Shown here: piece after piece, positions 33,832 through 42,735 of the stretch
How positions within the stretch are numbered: the stretch's first letter is position 1
How the letters are laid out: each line of letters begins with the position of its first letter
Source: Roseburia_D yibonii
GTDB lineage: Bacteria > Bacillota > Clostridia > Lachnospirales > Lachnospiraceae
DNA length: 64,000 nt
Direction of reading: 5' to 3'
Assembly (NCBI RefSeq): GCF_014297335.1
Contig: NZ_JACOQH010000005.1
Location: 124,001 to 188,000, forward strand
The notes under the pieces: generated by a model
Database searches by the model: none
Told to the model about the DNA's origin: nothing
The model's input: only the letters and a program-made list of their open reading frames with translations
Position numbers and translations under genes: made by a program

Positions 33832-35526
33832 TTATCTGAAAATACTCTGTATCTCATTTTGCACCAAAGAACCGATCGTATCCGCCAGCCGTCCGATATC
33901 CGTGATCCGCGCGACACTGCTTCCGTAAATATCCTTTGCCGCTTTTACGTTCTCGTCCTGTCCGAAAAAAAGTCCGATGACATGGATCCCCTGTTTTTTC
34001 AGCGCGCGTACCTCCGCCGCGGTATCCGTAAGCCCGTCCCCGCCTGCATACGCTTTTTTCCCCGGCAGTTTTCCTCCGTTCGGGCTTGCGTCGGTCAGCA
34101 CGATAAGAAGCCGGTTTTTGTAGCTGTGCTCCGGCATCTGGGTTCCGACGGCCCGGATCGCCAGTCCGTCCCGGTTAAATCCGATCGCGGTATACTGGAA
34201 TACTCCGTCACTGCCCGTCTCCACGCCCTTTAAGCGCTGGCAGACCGTATACCCCGAAATGCTGCAAAATGAATAAACCTGTGTAGGAATATAACACAGT
34301 CTCAGACTTTCCGCAATCATATATGCCTCCGCCGCGATCTGCTCCTGCCGCTCCAGCTGTGAGGAAGATCCGTCAAGCAGCAGCGTGACGAGGAAATCCC
34401 CGGGCTCTTTCTGGTCTTTCCGCTCAAAAACCATGCGCTCGTTTAACTGCACCGCCCGCCACACTTTCGACGCGTTTAAGGTTCCCTGCGCAGCCGGGAT
34501 GCTGTCTGCCTCCTGCTCCATCAGAAGCACACGGAAGATCTGATCCCGCAGCCGGTGTATCTCGGTACGGAATTTTCTTTCACGGGCATGATAATACGCG
34601 GTATTTTTTTCTTTCTGCCCGCGCATCCGCTCGTATTCCACCGGATCCACATGCTGTTTTAACCTGGTATACGCGCCTTTTCCACCGCAGAAGCAGATAT
34701 GGCATTCCGCGTGGTTTCCGACACAGATCTTCTGTTCTAACTTCTTTCCCGTCCGCTCATCAAAAAGCGGCTCCCCGAAGTAATCAAGGATCTTTTCTTT
34801 TAACTTCTCCTCATTCTCTCCAGTCAGTCCCGCTGCCAGTTCCCGCAGTTTCTGTGACGCCTTTTCCGGCCGGGTTTCCTTTTTTCCCCCGCTCTCGTCG
34901 ACCGGATCCAGGCGCTGTACTGCCTGCACCTTCTGACGCGGGCGGAAAAAGACGGGCAATTTATGTTTTAAGTAAATTCTCCCGTCTCCTCTTTTCTTCT
35001 GTACGTCCATATGGTAATACGCGCAAAGCGCCTTATTGATCCGAAAGAGCAGCGTATCGGTATCCGCGTCCGCCGCCGCAAGCAGATCACGCAGCAGCTT
35101 TTCCTCATCCGGGGAAAGCACTTCCCTTTTGCCCAAGATCCGTCTGCACTTTGCCTCATTGATGCGCTCCTCCGGCAGGGTCTTTACCAGCATCGCGGTG
35201 CGGCTTAAGATCTCCTCCGCGTACTCCTCCCGCAGATCCGAAAGAACCGGCCGCTCCTTAATCTCCCGCTCATACACCGCGTTCTCCAGCGCGACCCACG
35301 AGAGAGCATCACACGCGCCCTGATGCTCTGTTCCGCCGAGTGAATCAAAATATGCCGCCACCTTGTCCGTGTCATACCATTTATGTACGAGCCCGATCAC
35401 CATATTTAAATACAGATCCAGTGTCTCGTTTCCATTCTCCGCCAGAAACTGCGGCCGGAATGTGTAATCGCCCGCCGCTGTCCATATGATGTTTTTTGCC
35501 CTTAAATTCTCTTTTTCCCCGTCCAT
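33832..35526 (-). CDS. VWA-domain protein of the NorD/CoxE type with a cysteine cluster
   Basis: A 564-residue cytosolic protein. The C-terminal third is a von Willebrand A domain with the metal site DGSSS at 385-389 and a later TDAS, as in NorD/CoxE partners of MoxR ATPases. The N-terminal part is helical and unrecognised. At 268-280 lies a dense metal-ligand-like group, CVGNHAECHICFC, unusual for this family. It starts 2 bases after the MoxR gene stop, so the two are one unit. Such pairs remodel or activate a partner enzyme; the client is not visible here. Confidence 0.8.
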   Translation of the reverse strand: MDGEKENLRAKNIIWTAAGDYTFRPQFLAENGNETLDLYLNMVIGLVHKWYDTDKVAAYFDSLGGTEHQGACDALSWVALENAVYEREIKERPVLSDLREEYAEEILSRTAMLVKTLPEERINEAKCRRILGKREVLSPDEEKLLRDLLAAADADTDTLLFRINKALCAYYHMDVQKKRGDGRIYLKHKLPVFFRPRQKVQAVQRLDPVDESGGKKETRPEKASQKLRELAAGLTGENEEKLKEKILDYFGEPLFDERTGKKLEQKICVGNHAECHICFCGGKGAYTRLKQHVDPVEYERMRGQKEKNTAYYHARERKFRTEIHRLRDQIFRVLLMEQEADSIPAAQGTLNASKVWRAVQLNERMVFERKDQKEPGDFLVTLLLDGSSSQLERQEQIAAEAYMIAESLRLCYIPTQVYSFCSISGYTVCQRLKGVETGSDGVFQYTAIGFNRDGLAIRAVGTQMPEHSYKNRLLIVLTDASPNGGKLPGKKAYAGGDGLTDTAAEVRALKKQGIHVIGLFFGQDENVKAAKDIYGSSVARITDIGRLADTIGSLVQNEIQSIFR

Positions 35527-35528
35527 AC

Positions 35529-36443
35529 TCAGTTTGAAAACATCTTCTCTCTTTCCAGTTTTTTCGGGATCCGTTCCCGGATCACATCCCGGATCAGTTC
35601 CTGTTCCACCGGATCAAAGGATTTGTTGACAATGCCCATCGCAAGTGCGCAGTTTGCCTCAAGCCCATGTTCCATCAGTGTCACCGCATCCAGCAATCCA
35701 CGCAGATCCAGCGCCTTGGTGGAAATTTCACCGCTCTCACATTTTTTCTGGATATCAAAGAAAAGTTCGGTAAACTGGCCGGCGTATTTTTCCTTCAGTT
35801 TCGGGAACTGACTGCTTAACAGCCGGTTCAGATAGGCATCGGAGATCTGTGGCATCGCGATGACGACAAAACGGGATGCAAGCGCCTCGTTCAGCTCTCT
35901 GGTTCCCGCGTATCCGTAGTTCATTGTCGCGATAAAGCGGGTCGCCCCGGAGAGCGCGATCCTGTCATACCCAGGCACATCAATGACATGTCTAAAATCC
36001 AGGATCCCGTGCAGAACCGCAAGTGCCTCGTTCTTCGCCATATTGATCTCGTCAAGCACACCAAAGCCGCCCTCCGCCGCGCAGCGGTAGACCGGTCCCT
36101 CGCGGAATGCCACCTCACCGTTTTGAAACGTATCGGTTCCGATCAGGGACGCCGCATCCGTATTGATATGAAAAGAAATATCAAATAACGGTCTTGCGAA
36201 TACCGCCGCGAGATTTTCCGCAAGCACATTTTTTCCGGTCGCCTTCGGTCCCGTGAGCAGCAGATTCTTTCCGCAGAGTAACGCGACTGCTGCCTCCTCC
36301 CATATCTCTTTTCCGTAATACAGATATTTTGGTTTCGGTATCCGCGCGCACATCTCGTCCGTCACCGAATGTTCTTCCCGAAATTTCAGGATTCCCTCTA
36401 TGATTTCCGGTTTTACCTGTTCTTCCCGCAAAAAATCGATCAT
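35529..36443 (-). CDS. MoxR-type AAA+ ATPase
   Basis: A 304-residue AAA+ protein: Walker A GPKATGKN (65-72), Walker B GFGVLDEINMAKNEALAVLHG, sensor ATMNYGYAGTRELNEALASRF with the arginine finger. This is the MoxR/NorQ/GvpN class. AAGGGGA precedes the ATG, and a promoter lies just upstream. It is followed at once by the VWA partner. Confidence 0.88.
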   Translation of the reverse strand: MIDFLREEQVKPEIIEGILKFREEHSVTDEMCARIPKPKYLYYGKEIWEEAAVALLCGKNLLLTGPKATGKNVLAENLAAVFARPLFDISFHINTDAASLIGTDTFQNGEVAFREGPVYRCAAEGGFGVLDEINMAKNEALAVLHGILDFRHVIDVPGYDRIALSGATRFIATMNYGYAGTRELNEALASRFVVIAMPQISDAYLNRLLSSQFPKLKEKYAGQFTELFFDIQKKCESGEISTKALDLRGLLDAVTLMEHGLEANCALAMGIVNKSFDPVEQELIRDVIRERIPKKLEREKMFSN

Positions 36444-36473
36444 ACCGCATCCCCTTTTTCTCGCTTTTTCTTC

Positions 36474-36501
36474 ATTATATTACATTTTACGGTCTTTGCA
36501 A
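36474..36501 (-). promoter_or_regulatory. Promoter of the MoxR-VWA-DUF1934 unit
   Basis: Minus-strand TTGCAA and TATAAT are 16 bases apart, about 30 bases before the MoxR start. Confidence 0.65.
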
Positions 36502-36544
36502 GATATGAGGGGTTCGTTTTTATTATAATTTTATTGTAAAGAAT

Positions 36545-37168
36545 TTAACGATCCTTATTTAAAAATGTCAGATATTTAAACGATACCTCATAGTTTTTGT
36601 TTTCCATCAAAGAGGCATATTCTTCCGGTGTGAGCGCCTGCTCGAGCGCCTCCTTCGCCTCCCTGTCAACGACTTCATATTCTTCCCCGGAAAAGCACAT
36701 GTTCGGATACATCACACACCACCAGTTATGCCCCTCTCCCGCTCCGATCACCAGATTCAACGCCTCATAGGTTCCCGCGGGAAAGGTATACGCGCCATAG
36801 GTCTTGACCGGAAATTTTGCATCCCCGAGCTGTGCCGTCACGGTATAATCATAGCCCTCCTCACGGATCACTTCCTCTGCGGCCGCTGTGATCTTTTGCA
36901 TGTTTTCTTCTACGATCCGTTCGCAGTCTTCCACATCCGACGCCTCTTTCATCTTCGGCGCCATATAGCTTCCCACCGCATCCCTCACTTTTAATTTCAG
37001 AGCCTGATCCTCTTCGCTGTCGCTGTTTGCCAGCACATGGAACCGCAATACCCGTTTTGCGATATCCTCCTGATAACTTCTATGTATATAGCAGGTTTTT
37101 CCAAAATACGCTGCCACAAGCAGGCTTGCCATGAGCACACGGCACAGCACTTTTTTTGTCTGATCCAT
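36545..37168 (-). CDS. spoIIR: Stage II sporulation protein R
   Basis: A 207-residue exported signal protein that in Bacillus activates the SpoIIGA protease to process pro-sigma-E in the mother cell. One N-terminal membrane/signal helix (7-23), then RFHVLANSDSEEDQALKLKVRD, FPVKTYGAYTFPAGTYEALNLVIGAGEGHNWWCVMYP, the family hallmarks. ATG 37168 has GGAGGA 7 bases upstream; longer frames are rejected. It follows the ger operon after about 100 bases and may be read with it. Confidence 0.95.
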   Translation of the reverse strand: MDQTKKVLCRVLMASLLVAAYFGKTCYIHRSYQEDIAKRVLRFHVLANSDSEEDQALKLKVRDAVGSYMAPKMKEASDVEDCERIVEENMQKITAAAEEVIREEGYDYTVTAQLGDAKFPVKTYGAYTFPAGTYEALNLVIGAGEGHNWWCVMYPNMCFSGEEYEVVDREAKEALEQALTPEEYASLMENKNYEVSFKYLTFLNKDR

Positions 37169-37272
37169 TTTCCCATCCTCCGGCATTTTTATTTTCCGGC
37201 GGTCACGGGATCGCTCCCGCCCGCCTTCTTTTTTCATTATTGCCGTTTTTTTTCGTTTCATTCACCGGTTCT

Positions 37273-38358
37273 TTATTTTGTGTCCACAAGTGTGACCTCT
37301 GACTTTACCTCATAGTTAATAACCGCGTCATAATGTGTCTTATCCCCGGCATACCTGTCATAGAGCGACCGGTCCGATCCGCCGAGCTTGCGGAAGCTGT
37401 CGGCCAGATCCACACCCTTTTCATCCTGCGCCGCGCAAAGCGTCTCTTTTAGTACCTCCGTCAGTTTCCGGTTTGTCTGCGCTTCCAGTTCCTCTCTTTT
37501 CTCACTGTCTGCGCACATTCCGTTCATCAAAGCCGCCTCACTTTTTACGGTCAGAATAAGCTGTGGTTTTCCACGATACGTTGTGATCTCATAACTGCAG
37601 TCCGGTGCGTCCAGTTTTATGATCTCCCCGCCGGAAAGTTTGACGGAAAAACTGCGCAGTTTGTTTTCCGCCAAAAGTCCCACCAGCGCATCCTGCATAT
37701 CTAACGTTCCGACCGGTTTAAAATCCCGGGACACATAAAATTCCGAGATCGCCGGTATCCCGCCATTTTCACTGAGCACCGGCAAAAACAGCACGGAATT
37801 GCGGTTATAGTATTCGTTATAGAGATCTCCGAGCGTTGGCATCGCGTGCGTTTTGTATACGGTCGATCCGGTCACCATATCCTCTAAAAAAGTTCCGACC
37901 GGTTCATTTAACCCACCGTTCAGTGAAAGAATGTCCGAGGCATCCGGGCTTGCCACAAATACCAGCGTATTCCGCGCGAAGTTTTCCTGGCTGACCGCAA
38001 ATTCTAAAAACTGCTCCAGTGCGTTTTCATTTTCCAGGAAATCCATTCCGAACACGAGCACCTTTAAATGATTGTAGTCGAGGGAATTTTCACTGTCTGC
38101 CTCATAGGTCTGCCACGCCTCGTAATACGAGTCCGCCACCACACGAAACGATTCCCCCTCGTCACTTTTTGCTTTTTCATCCGCGATCTCCGAGAGCTGC
38201 GGAAAATAGAACGCAACGCTGCATCCGCTGCCCGTCTCATCGATCCCGATGGCAAGCGGGAAGCTGCGATCCTCCAATTCCCGCGTGTTGCACCCAGCAA
38301 GCGGAAGCGCCGCAGAAAGGAGAAACGCGATACACAGATATCTTTTTATCTTTTTCAT
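37273..38358 (-). CDS. gerC: Ger(x)C family spore germination lipoprotein
   Basis: A 361-residue lipoprotein (lipobox LPLAGC, Cys23) starting with the family's CNTRELEDRSFPLAIGID. It is the C subunit of a GerA-type nutrient receptor in the spore inner membrane. The middle and C-terminal regions (FARNTLVFVASPDASDIL, LAENKLRSFSVKLSGGEI) follow the usual three-domain plan. Length is normal. Its start overlaps the gerB stop by 4 bases. Confidence 0.9.
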   Translation of the reverse strand: MKKIKRYLCIAFLLSAALPLAGCNTRELEDRSFPLAIGIDETGSGCSVAFYFPQLSEIADEKAKSDEGESFRVVADSYYEAWQTYEADSENSLDYNHLKVLVFGMDFLENENALEQFLEFAVSQENFARNTLVFVASPDASDILSLNGGLNEPVGTFLEDMVTGSTVYKTHAMPTLGDLYNEYYNRNSVLFLPVLSENGGIPAISEFYVSRDFKPVGTLDMQDALVGLLAENKLRSFSVKLSGGEIIKLDAPDCSYEITTYRGKPQLILTVKSEAALMNGMCADSEKREELEAQTNRKLTEVLKETLCAAQDEKGVDLADSFRKLGGSDRSLYDRYAGDKTHYDAVINYEVKSEVTLVDTK

Positions 38359-39440
38359 GCACTCCGCCTTCTTTCCGCAGACAGATATGCTATGACCGGG
38401 ATCAAAATGACCGCCGGCGTTCCCACATACCAGAGGAATTTAAAATATAAGCCCTCCGCCCACGCGGTCCGGTAGAACATGCCGGAAATCCCGTAGACCG
38501 CCGCCGTCACGCCAAGCAGGACAAGAAATTTTTTTCCGGTATGAAAGATCTGGGTCAGCGCTGTCTGCGCATAGAAAAGCCCGGTGCAAAGAAACGCGAA
38601 CAGCGTAAAAAACCAGATCGCGACCATAAACGCGTCCTGCCGCTTCAAGAAGCCGCCCGGCAGATCTACCATACTCATAAGCGTGACAACCGGAAAGCGC
38701 TGTCTGCCAAGCGCTTTTTCCTGAAATATCCCAAGCAGGATCAAAAACATTGCCACATTGATCGTAAAATGAAACGCAGCCGCCTGTCTTGCCGCCACCA
38801 CAATCTGTGCCTTCTTCGTGGCATATCCCACCAAAAAGGGCAGCAAAAAGATCACACCGGAAAAGATCACGACCAGATAGATCCCCTCCACCACCGGAAG
38901 CGCACCTGCCACAAAGACCGGTGTCCAGTAATCCGTATTCCACTGAAACATCGCGAGAAACAGCATCAGAAAAAGCGGCACCATCAAAAACCAGAACAGC
39001 AGCTCATATACCCTGGCTCTTCCTTCCATTCCCTGATAGATCCCGTACGCTCCGACCAGGCACAGGAAAAACGCGATCAGCCAGAACGATTCCTCTCTTA
39101 GCAGGCACTTTTGGATCAGTGAAGTTTCTGTATACAGTGCATAGGCGCCGAGCAGTATGCAGTATACAAAATACAAAAAAGCAAACACCCAGGAAAGGAA
39201 CGTGCCACAGCTGCGCTTTAAATATTCCATGTAACCGCACGGCATGCGCCGGTGCAGTTTCTCCAGAAAAACGAGGTAGCACAGCAGAAGCACCCAGGCT
39301 CCGAAAATACTGAATATTCCATCCTTTCCCACATACTTTGCCAGAAGCACCGGCAGCAGAAGTGTGTTGATCCCGAACAGATCATAGATCAACAGGCGTC
39401 TGATCTGACGCTTTGAAATTCTTCCATTTTCCGAAAACAT
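38355..39440 (-). CDS. gerB: GerB-type germination permease
   Basis: A 361-residue protein of the amino acid-polyamine-organocation superfamily with ten helices, the nutrient-binding B subunit of germination receptors. It starts ISKRQIRRLLIYDLFG and has PVVEGIYLVVIFSGVIFLLPFL in the middle. It lies 2 bases after gerA and overlaps gerC, all in one operon. Confidence 0.88.
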   Translation of the reverse strand: MFSENGRISKRQIRRLLIYDLFGINTLLLPVLLAKYVGKDGIFSIFGAWVLLLCYLVFLEKLHRRMPCGYMEYLKRSCGTFLSWVFAFLYFVYCILLGAYALYTETSLIQKCLLREESFWLIAFFLCLVGAYGIYQGMEGRARVYELLFWFLMVPLFLMLFLAMFQWNTDYWTPVFVAGALPVVEGIYLVVIFSGVIFLLPFLVGYATKKAQIVVAARQAAAFHFTINVAMFLILLGIFQEKALGRQRFPVVTLMSMVDLPGGFLKRQDAFMVAIWFFTLFAFLCTGLFYAQTALTQIFHTGKKFLVLLGVTAAVYGISGMFYRTAWAEGLYFKFLWYVGTPAVILIPVIAYLSAERRRSA

Positions 39441-39442
39441 AA

Positions 39443-40933
39443 CTATCCCTTTCGTTTTAATTTGATGCGCTCTTTCACATGAGCAAAGATCGGTCTGCGG
39501 TTCAGATAAATGAGCGGCAGCCGCAGCATGGAGTCCCGCTCATCGTGATACCCGGTCAGATCGGCACCGACCACCGGCATCAGATACGGGATTCCGAAGC
39601 TCTTTAAGTGCGCCAGATGGATGAGCACGGTCAGTATGCAGAGCAAAAAGCCGAAAAATCCAAGCCAGGCGCAGAGGAAGATAAAGAAAAACTTTAAGAT
39701 CCGGAACGCCGTGGCAAATTCCTCATTCGGGATCGCAAAGGAACAAAGCGCGGTAAATGCCACCACGATCACAACGATCGGACTGACCAGATTTGCCTCG
39801 ACCGCCGCCTGCCCGATGATCAGTCCGCCGACGATACCGATCGTATTTCCCATCGCTCCGGGGAGGCGCACGCCGGCTTCCCGCAGGAGTTCAAACGACA
39901 GCTCCATCAAGAGCACTTCCACGATCGATGGAAACGGAACCCCCTGCCTTGCCGCCGCAAACGATAATAACAGGGGCGTCGGCAAGATCTGCGTGTGGAA
40001 ATCCATGACCGCCAGATATAACCCCGGCAGTGTCATCGCGAAAAAGGACGCAATGTAGCGCAGAAAACGCCCGAGCGAAGCGATCTCAAACCGGTTGTAA
40101 TAATCATCACTCGTCTGTATAAACGAGTTGTAATCGGTCGGCAGGATGAGCGCGACCGGGGAATTGTCACAAAGCAGTACGATTCTGCCCTCCAAAATCG
40201 CCATTGCCGCGCGGTCCGGGCGTTCCGTCGTCTGAAACTGCGGAAACGGGGAATACCATTTCTCCTCCATCAGCTGTTCGATCACGCCGCTGTCCAGTAC
40301 ACCGTCGATCTCGAACGTATCCAGCCGTTTTTTGATCGTTTCCAGCAAGTCCGGGTAGATCAGATCCTCTATATAAACAAGATCCACGTTGGTCTTTGAC
40401 CGTACCCCGGCTTTTTTCTCCCATACTTTCACACGCGGGGAACGCACCCGTTTCCGCACCAGCGCGGTATTGATCTTGACCGAATCCGAAAATCCCTCAT
40501 TGGAACCGCGGATGACTTTTTCGGATTCCGCCTCCGTAACACCCATGCCGGGATACCCTTTATCCGAGACCTTTAACGCATGAGGGTAGCCATCCACAAA
40601 GAGTACCGCGTCTCCGGTCAAAAGTCCGTCCGCCGCCTCCTCATAAGTATCAAACACCGTCACATCGGACAGCCCGAGTCCGTTTTTTTCCAGACACTCA
40701 TACATTTTTTCTGTCTGCATGCCGCTGAATGCGTTGAGCATTTTCCCAAGCGCTGACTTTTCAAACAGGACATTTGCCACCGCCACCTCTATGTAGGCAA
40801 CCAGGCACTCAATATTCTTTTCTTCTCCCAAAAACATCTGACGCATCTTGATATCCGCGCAGTCCGAAAAGATCTCCTCAAATTTTTTCTTATCCGTCTT
40901 AATATTTCCGGTAATCGCTCCTGCCTGTGGCAT
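39443..40933 (-). CDS. gerA: GerA-type germination receptor A subunit
   Basis: A 496-residue protein: a soluble N-terminal region of about 250 residues (KKFEEIFSDCADIKMRQMF, GFSDSVKINTALVRKRVRSPRVK), then membrane helices with LPTPLLLSFAAARQGVPFPSIVEVLLMELSFELLREAGVRLPGAMG, the hallmark of GerA proteins, which form an ion channel that opens when nutrient binds. The ATG at 40933 has GGGGAG 6-7 bases upstream; a GTG eight codons earlier has no site and lies against the terminator of the gene upstream. Confidence 0.92.
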   Translation of the reverse strand: MPQAGAITGNIKTDKKKFEEIFSDCADIKMRQMFLGEEKNIECLVAYIEVAVANVLFEKSALGKMLNAFSGMQTEKMYECLEKNGLGLSDVTVFDTYEEAADGLLTGDAVLFVDGYPHALKVSDKGYPGMGVTEAESEKVIRGSNEGFSDSVKINTALVRKRVRSPRVKVWEKKAGVRSKTNVDLVYIEDLIYPDLLETIKKRLDTFEIDGVLDSGVIEQLMEEKWYSPFPQFQTTERPDRAAMAILEGRIVLLCDNSPVALILPTDYNSFIQTSDDYYNRFEIASLGRFLRYIASFFAMTLPGLYLAVMDFHTQILPTPLLLSFAAARQGVPFPSIVEVLLMELSFELLREAGVRLPGAMGNTIGIVGGLIIGQAAVEANLVSPIVVIVVAFTALCSFAIPNEEFATAFRILKFFFIFLCAWLGFFGFLLCILTVLIHLAHLKSFGIPYLMPVVGADLTGYHDERDSMLRLPLIYLNRRPIFAHVKERIKLKRKG

Positions 40934-40957
40934 CCGTATCTCCCCGCTTTCTTTCAC

Positions 40958-41002
40958 ATCATAAAAAAGGAGCCAGGCATCTGCCTGTCTCCTTTTATGA
41001 TG
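40958..41002 (-). terminator. Intrinsic terminator of ispE-gntR
   Basis: Minus-strand AAAAGGAGACAGGC pairs with GCCTGGCTCCTTTT (one mismatch), followed by TTATG. It starts 22 bases after the regulator's stop and ends just before gerA. Confidence 0.85.
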
Positions 41003-41023
41003 TACATTTTTTTATGTTTTATA

Positions 41024-41701
41024 CTAGATCTTCTGCTTTCTTATAATATTTTTTACAGCCTCCGCCTGATTCTCCACATGACGCTTCATCACCTGGGAAA
41101 CATGCTCTTTGTCATGCTTCTCGATCCCGGCATAAAGCTCCTCGTGCTCCTCGATCAGTGACGGGTAACTCTTTTCATCTTTTAAATACTCCACACGGTA
41201 GCGGTAAACCTGCTCACGCAGATTGTTTAACATGCTCACCAGCTTCTCATTGCCGGTCGCCGTGTAGATCGCGTCATGAAATTCCACATCCGCCTCGGCA
41301 ATTCTTTTGACATCGCCGCTTCTTGTGGATTCCTCGAAGTTTTTCATTGCCTGTTTTAACTGTTTTAACTGATCCTCCGTGATCGCGTCACACGCAAGCT
41401 GGACTGCCAGTTCATCGAGTGCCGCGCGAATCTCCAAGGCATCCTCCATGTCCTTTTCTGTCATGCCTGCGACCTGTGCCCCCCGGCGCGGTATCGTCAC
41501 GGCAAGTCCTTCCTGTTCCAGCATCCGGATCGCCTCACGGATCGGTGTACGGCTCACGCCCATCTTTTCCGCAAGCTGTAACTCCATCAGCCGTTCCCCC
41601 GGCTTTAATTCTCCTTTTAAGATTGCCTCCCGCAATGTACTAAATACCACATCCCGCAGCGGAAGATACGCATTCATATTCAGCTCCAGATCATCCATCA
41701 T
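41024..41701 (-). CDS. GntR family regulator, FCD class
   Basis: A 225-residue regulator: winged helix (LKPGERLMELQLAEKMGVSRTPIREAIRMLEQEGL) at about 30-75, then an all-helical FCD ligand-binding domain with the metal/ligand residues DVEFHDAIYTATGN and EEHEELYAGIEKHD and H in MKRHVENQ. GGAGG lies 8 bases before the ATG. It follows ispE after 29 bases. Its targets are not apparent. Confidence 0.9.
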   Translation of the reverse strand: MMDDLELNMNAYLPLRDVVFSTLREAILKGELKPGERLMELQLAEKMGVSRTPIREAIRMLEQEGLAVTIPRRGAQVAGMTEKDMEDALEIRAALDELAVQLACDAITEDQLKQLKQAMKNFEESTRSGDVKRIAEADVEFHDAIYTATGNEKLVSMLNNLREQVYRYRVEYLKDEKSYPSLIEEHEELYAGIEKHDKEHVSQVMKRHVENQAEAVKNIIRKQKI

Positions 41702-41730
41702 ATGTTTTTCCTCCGTTCCTTCTCCCTTTT

Positions 41731-42597
41731 TTATAAATTATATGGTCTTGTAATATAAGTCTGCTTCGCAAGCTGTTTACTCCTGATTTCCCGCTCTGCC
41801 GCCTCCGCAGCGTCTTTATCGGAAAAGATGCCGAACACGGTAGGGCCGCTTCCACTCATCATCGCGCCGAGCGCGCCGTTTTTTTGCATCGTCTGCTTGA
41901 TCGTATCGATCACCGGATACTCCTTTATCGTCACGGTCTCAAGCAGATTTCCCATATGCCCGGCAAGCGCGGCAAGATCCCGCTTTTTTAAATCCCCGAT
42001 CAGTCCGTCGATCCCCGGATGCACGGTTTGTTCATCCAGAATCAGGTTGTCATAGACAAATTTTGTAGATACCGCAACCGGCGGCTTCGCGATCAGTATC
42101 GTACAGGGCGGCATCGCCGGCAGTGCCGTCAGCTTTTCGCCGATTCCCTCCGCAAGCGCAGTCCCACGCATAATGCAGTACGGCACATCCGCGCCGAGTT
42201 TTACCCCGCGCGCCATGAGTTCTTCTTTGGAGAGCCCGAGCTTTAAGAGCTTATTCATTCCAAAAAGAACTGCCGCCGCATCTGTACTTCCGCCCGCCAT
42301 GCCTGCCGCTACCGGAATGTATTTCTGGATCTCGATCTTTACCCCGGACCGGATCTCAAATTCATCGATCAGAAGTTTCGCCGCCTTATAGGCAAGATTA
42401 TTTTCATTCGCCGGAAGATAAGACAGATTCGTTGAGACCGCAATCTCCGGTTTCTTCGTTATTTTCAAAAAAATACGGTCATACAGATAAATGCTCTGCA
42501 TGATCATCTTCACCTCATGATAGCCGTCCTCTCTCACGCCTGTCACATCCAGCCCCAGATTGATTTTTGCCATCGCCCTCAGTTTTAATTCACTCAT
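41731..42597 (-). CDS. ispE: 4-diphosphocytidyl-2-C-methyl-D-erythritol kinase
   Basis: A 288-residue GHMP kinase of the non-mevalonate isoprenoid pathway. Motifs: AMAKINLGLDVTGVREDGYHEV, PVAAGMAGGSTDAAAVL (phosphate loop) and MMSGSGPTVFGIF. The ATG at 42597 follows AGGAGA; the longer frame upstream includes the promoter and is rejected. Confidence 0.95.
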   Translation of the reverse strand: MSELKLRAMAKINLGLDVTGVREDGYHEVKMIMQSIYLYDRIFLKITKKPEIAVSTNLSYLPANENNLAYKAAKLLIDEFEIRSGVKIEIQKYIPVAAGMAGGSTDAAAVLFGMNKLLKLGLSKEELMARGVKLGADVPYCIMRGTALAEGIGEKLTALPAMPPCTILIAKPPVAVSTKFVYDNLILDEQTVHPGIDGLIGDLKKRDLAALAGHMGNLLETVTIKEYPVIDTIKQTMQKNGALGAMMSGSGPTVFGIFSDKDAAEAAEREIRSKQLAKQTYITRPYNL

Positions 42598-42623
42598 TGT
42601 TCTTCTCCTGTACTTTGTATACA

Positions 42624-42654
42624 TTATACTAACATTTTCCCGGAAAAAGTCAAT
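42624..42654 (-). promoter_or_regulatory. Promoter of ispE-gntR
   Basis: Minus-strand TTGACT and TATAAT, spacing 19 bases, about 27 bases before the ispE start. Confidence 0.6.
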
Positions 42655-42662
42655 CTTTCCTA

Positions 42663-42690
42663 TCAATGATTTTTATCAAACAGCCGATAT
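42663..42690 (+). promoter_or_regulatory. Sigma-28 (flagellar) type promoter candidate
   Basis: GCCGATAT at 42683-42690 matches the -10 of sigma-D/sigma-28 promoters fully. TCAA at 42663-42666, 16 bases upstream, matches the TAAA -35 in three of four. No sigma-A promoter is seen for this gene. Confidence 0.6.
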
Positions 42691-42735
42691 AAATAGTAGA
42701 ATACCAATAGTTTACCATGCCAAGGAGGGTTATAT

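Noticed and set aside
40934..40957. GTG start eight codons earlier for gerA
   Set aside because: No ribosome binding site and it abuts the terminator hairpin; ATG 40933 has GGGGAG at the right distance.
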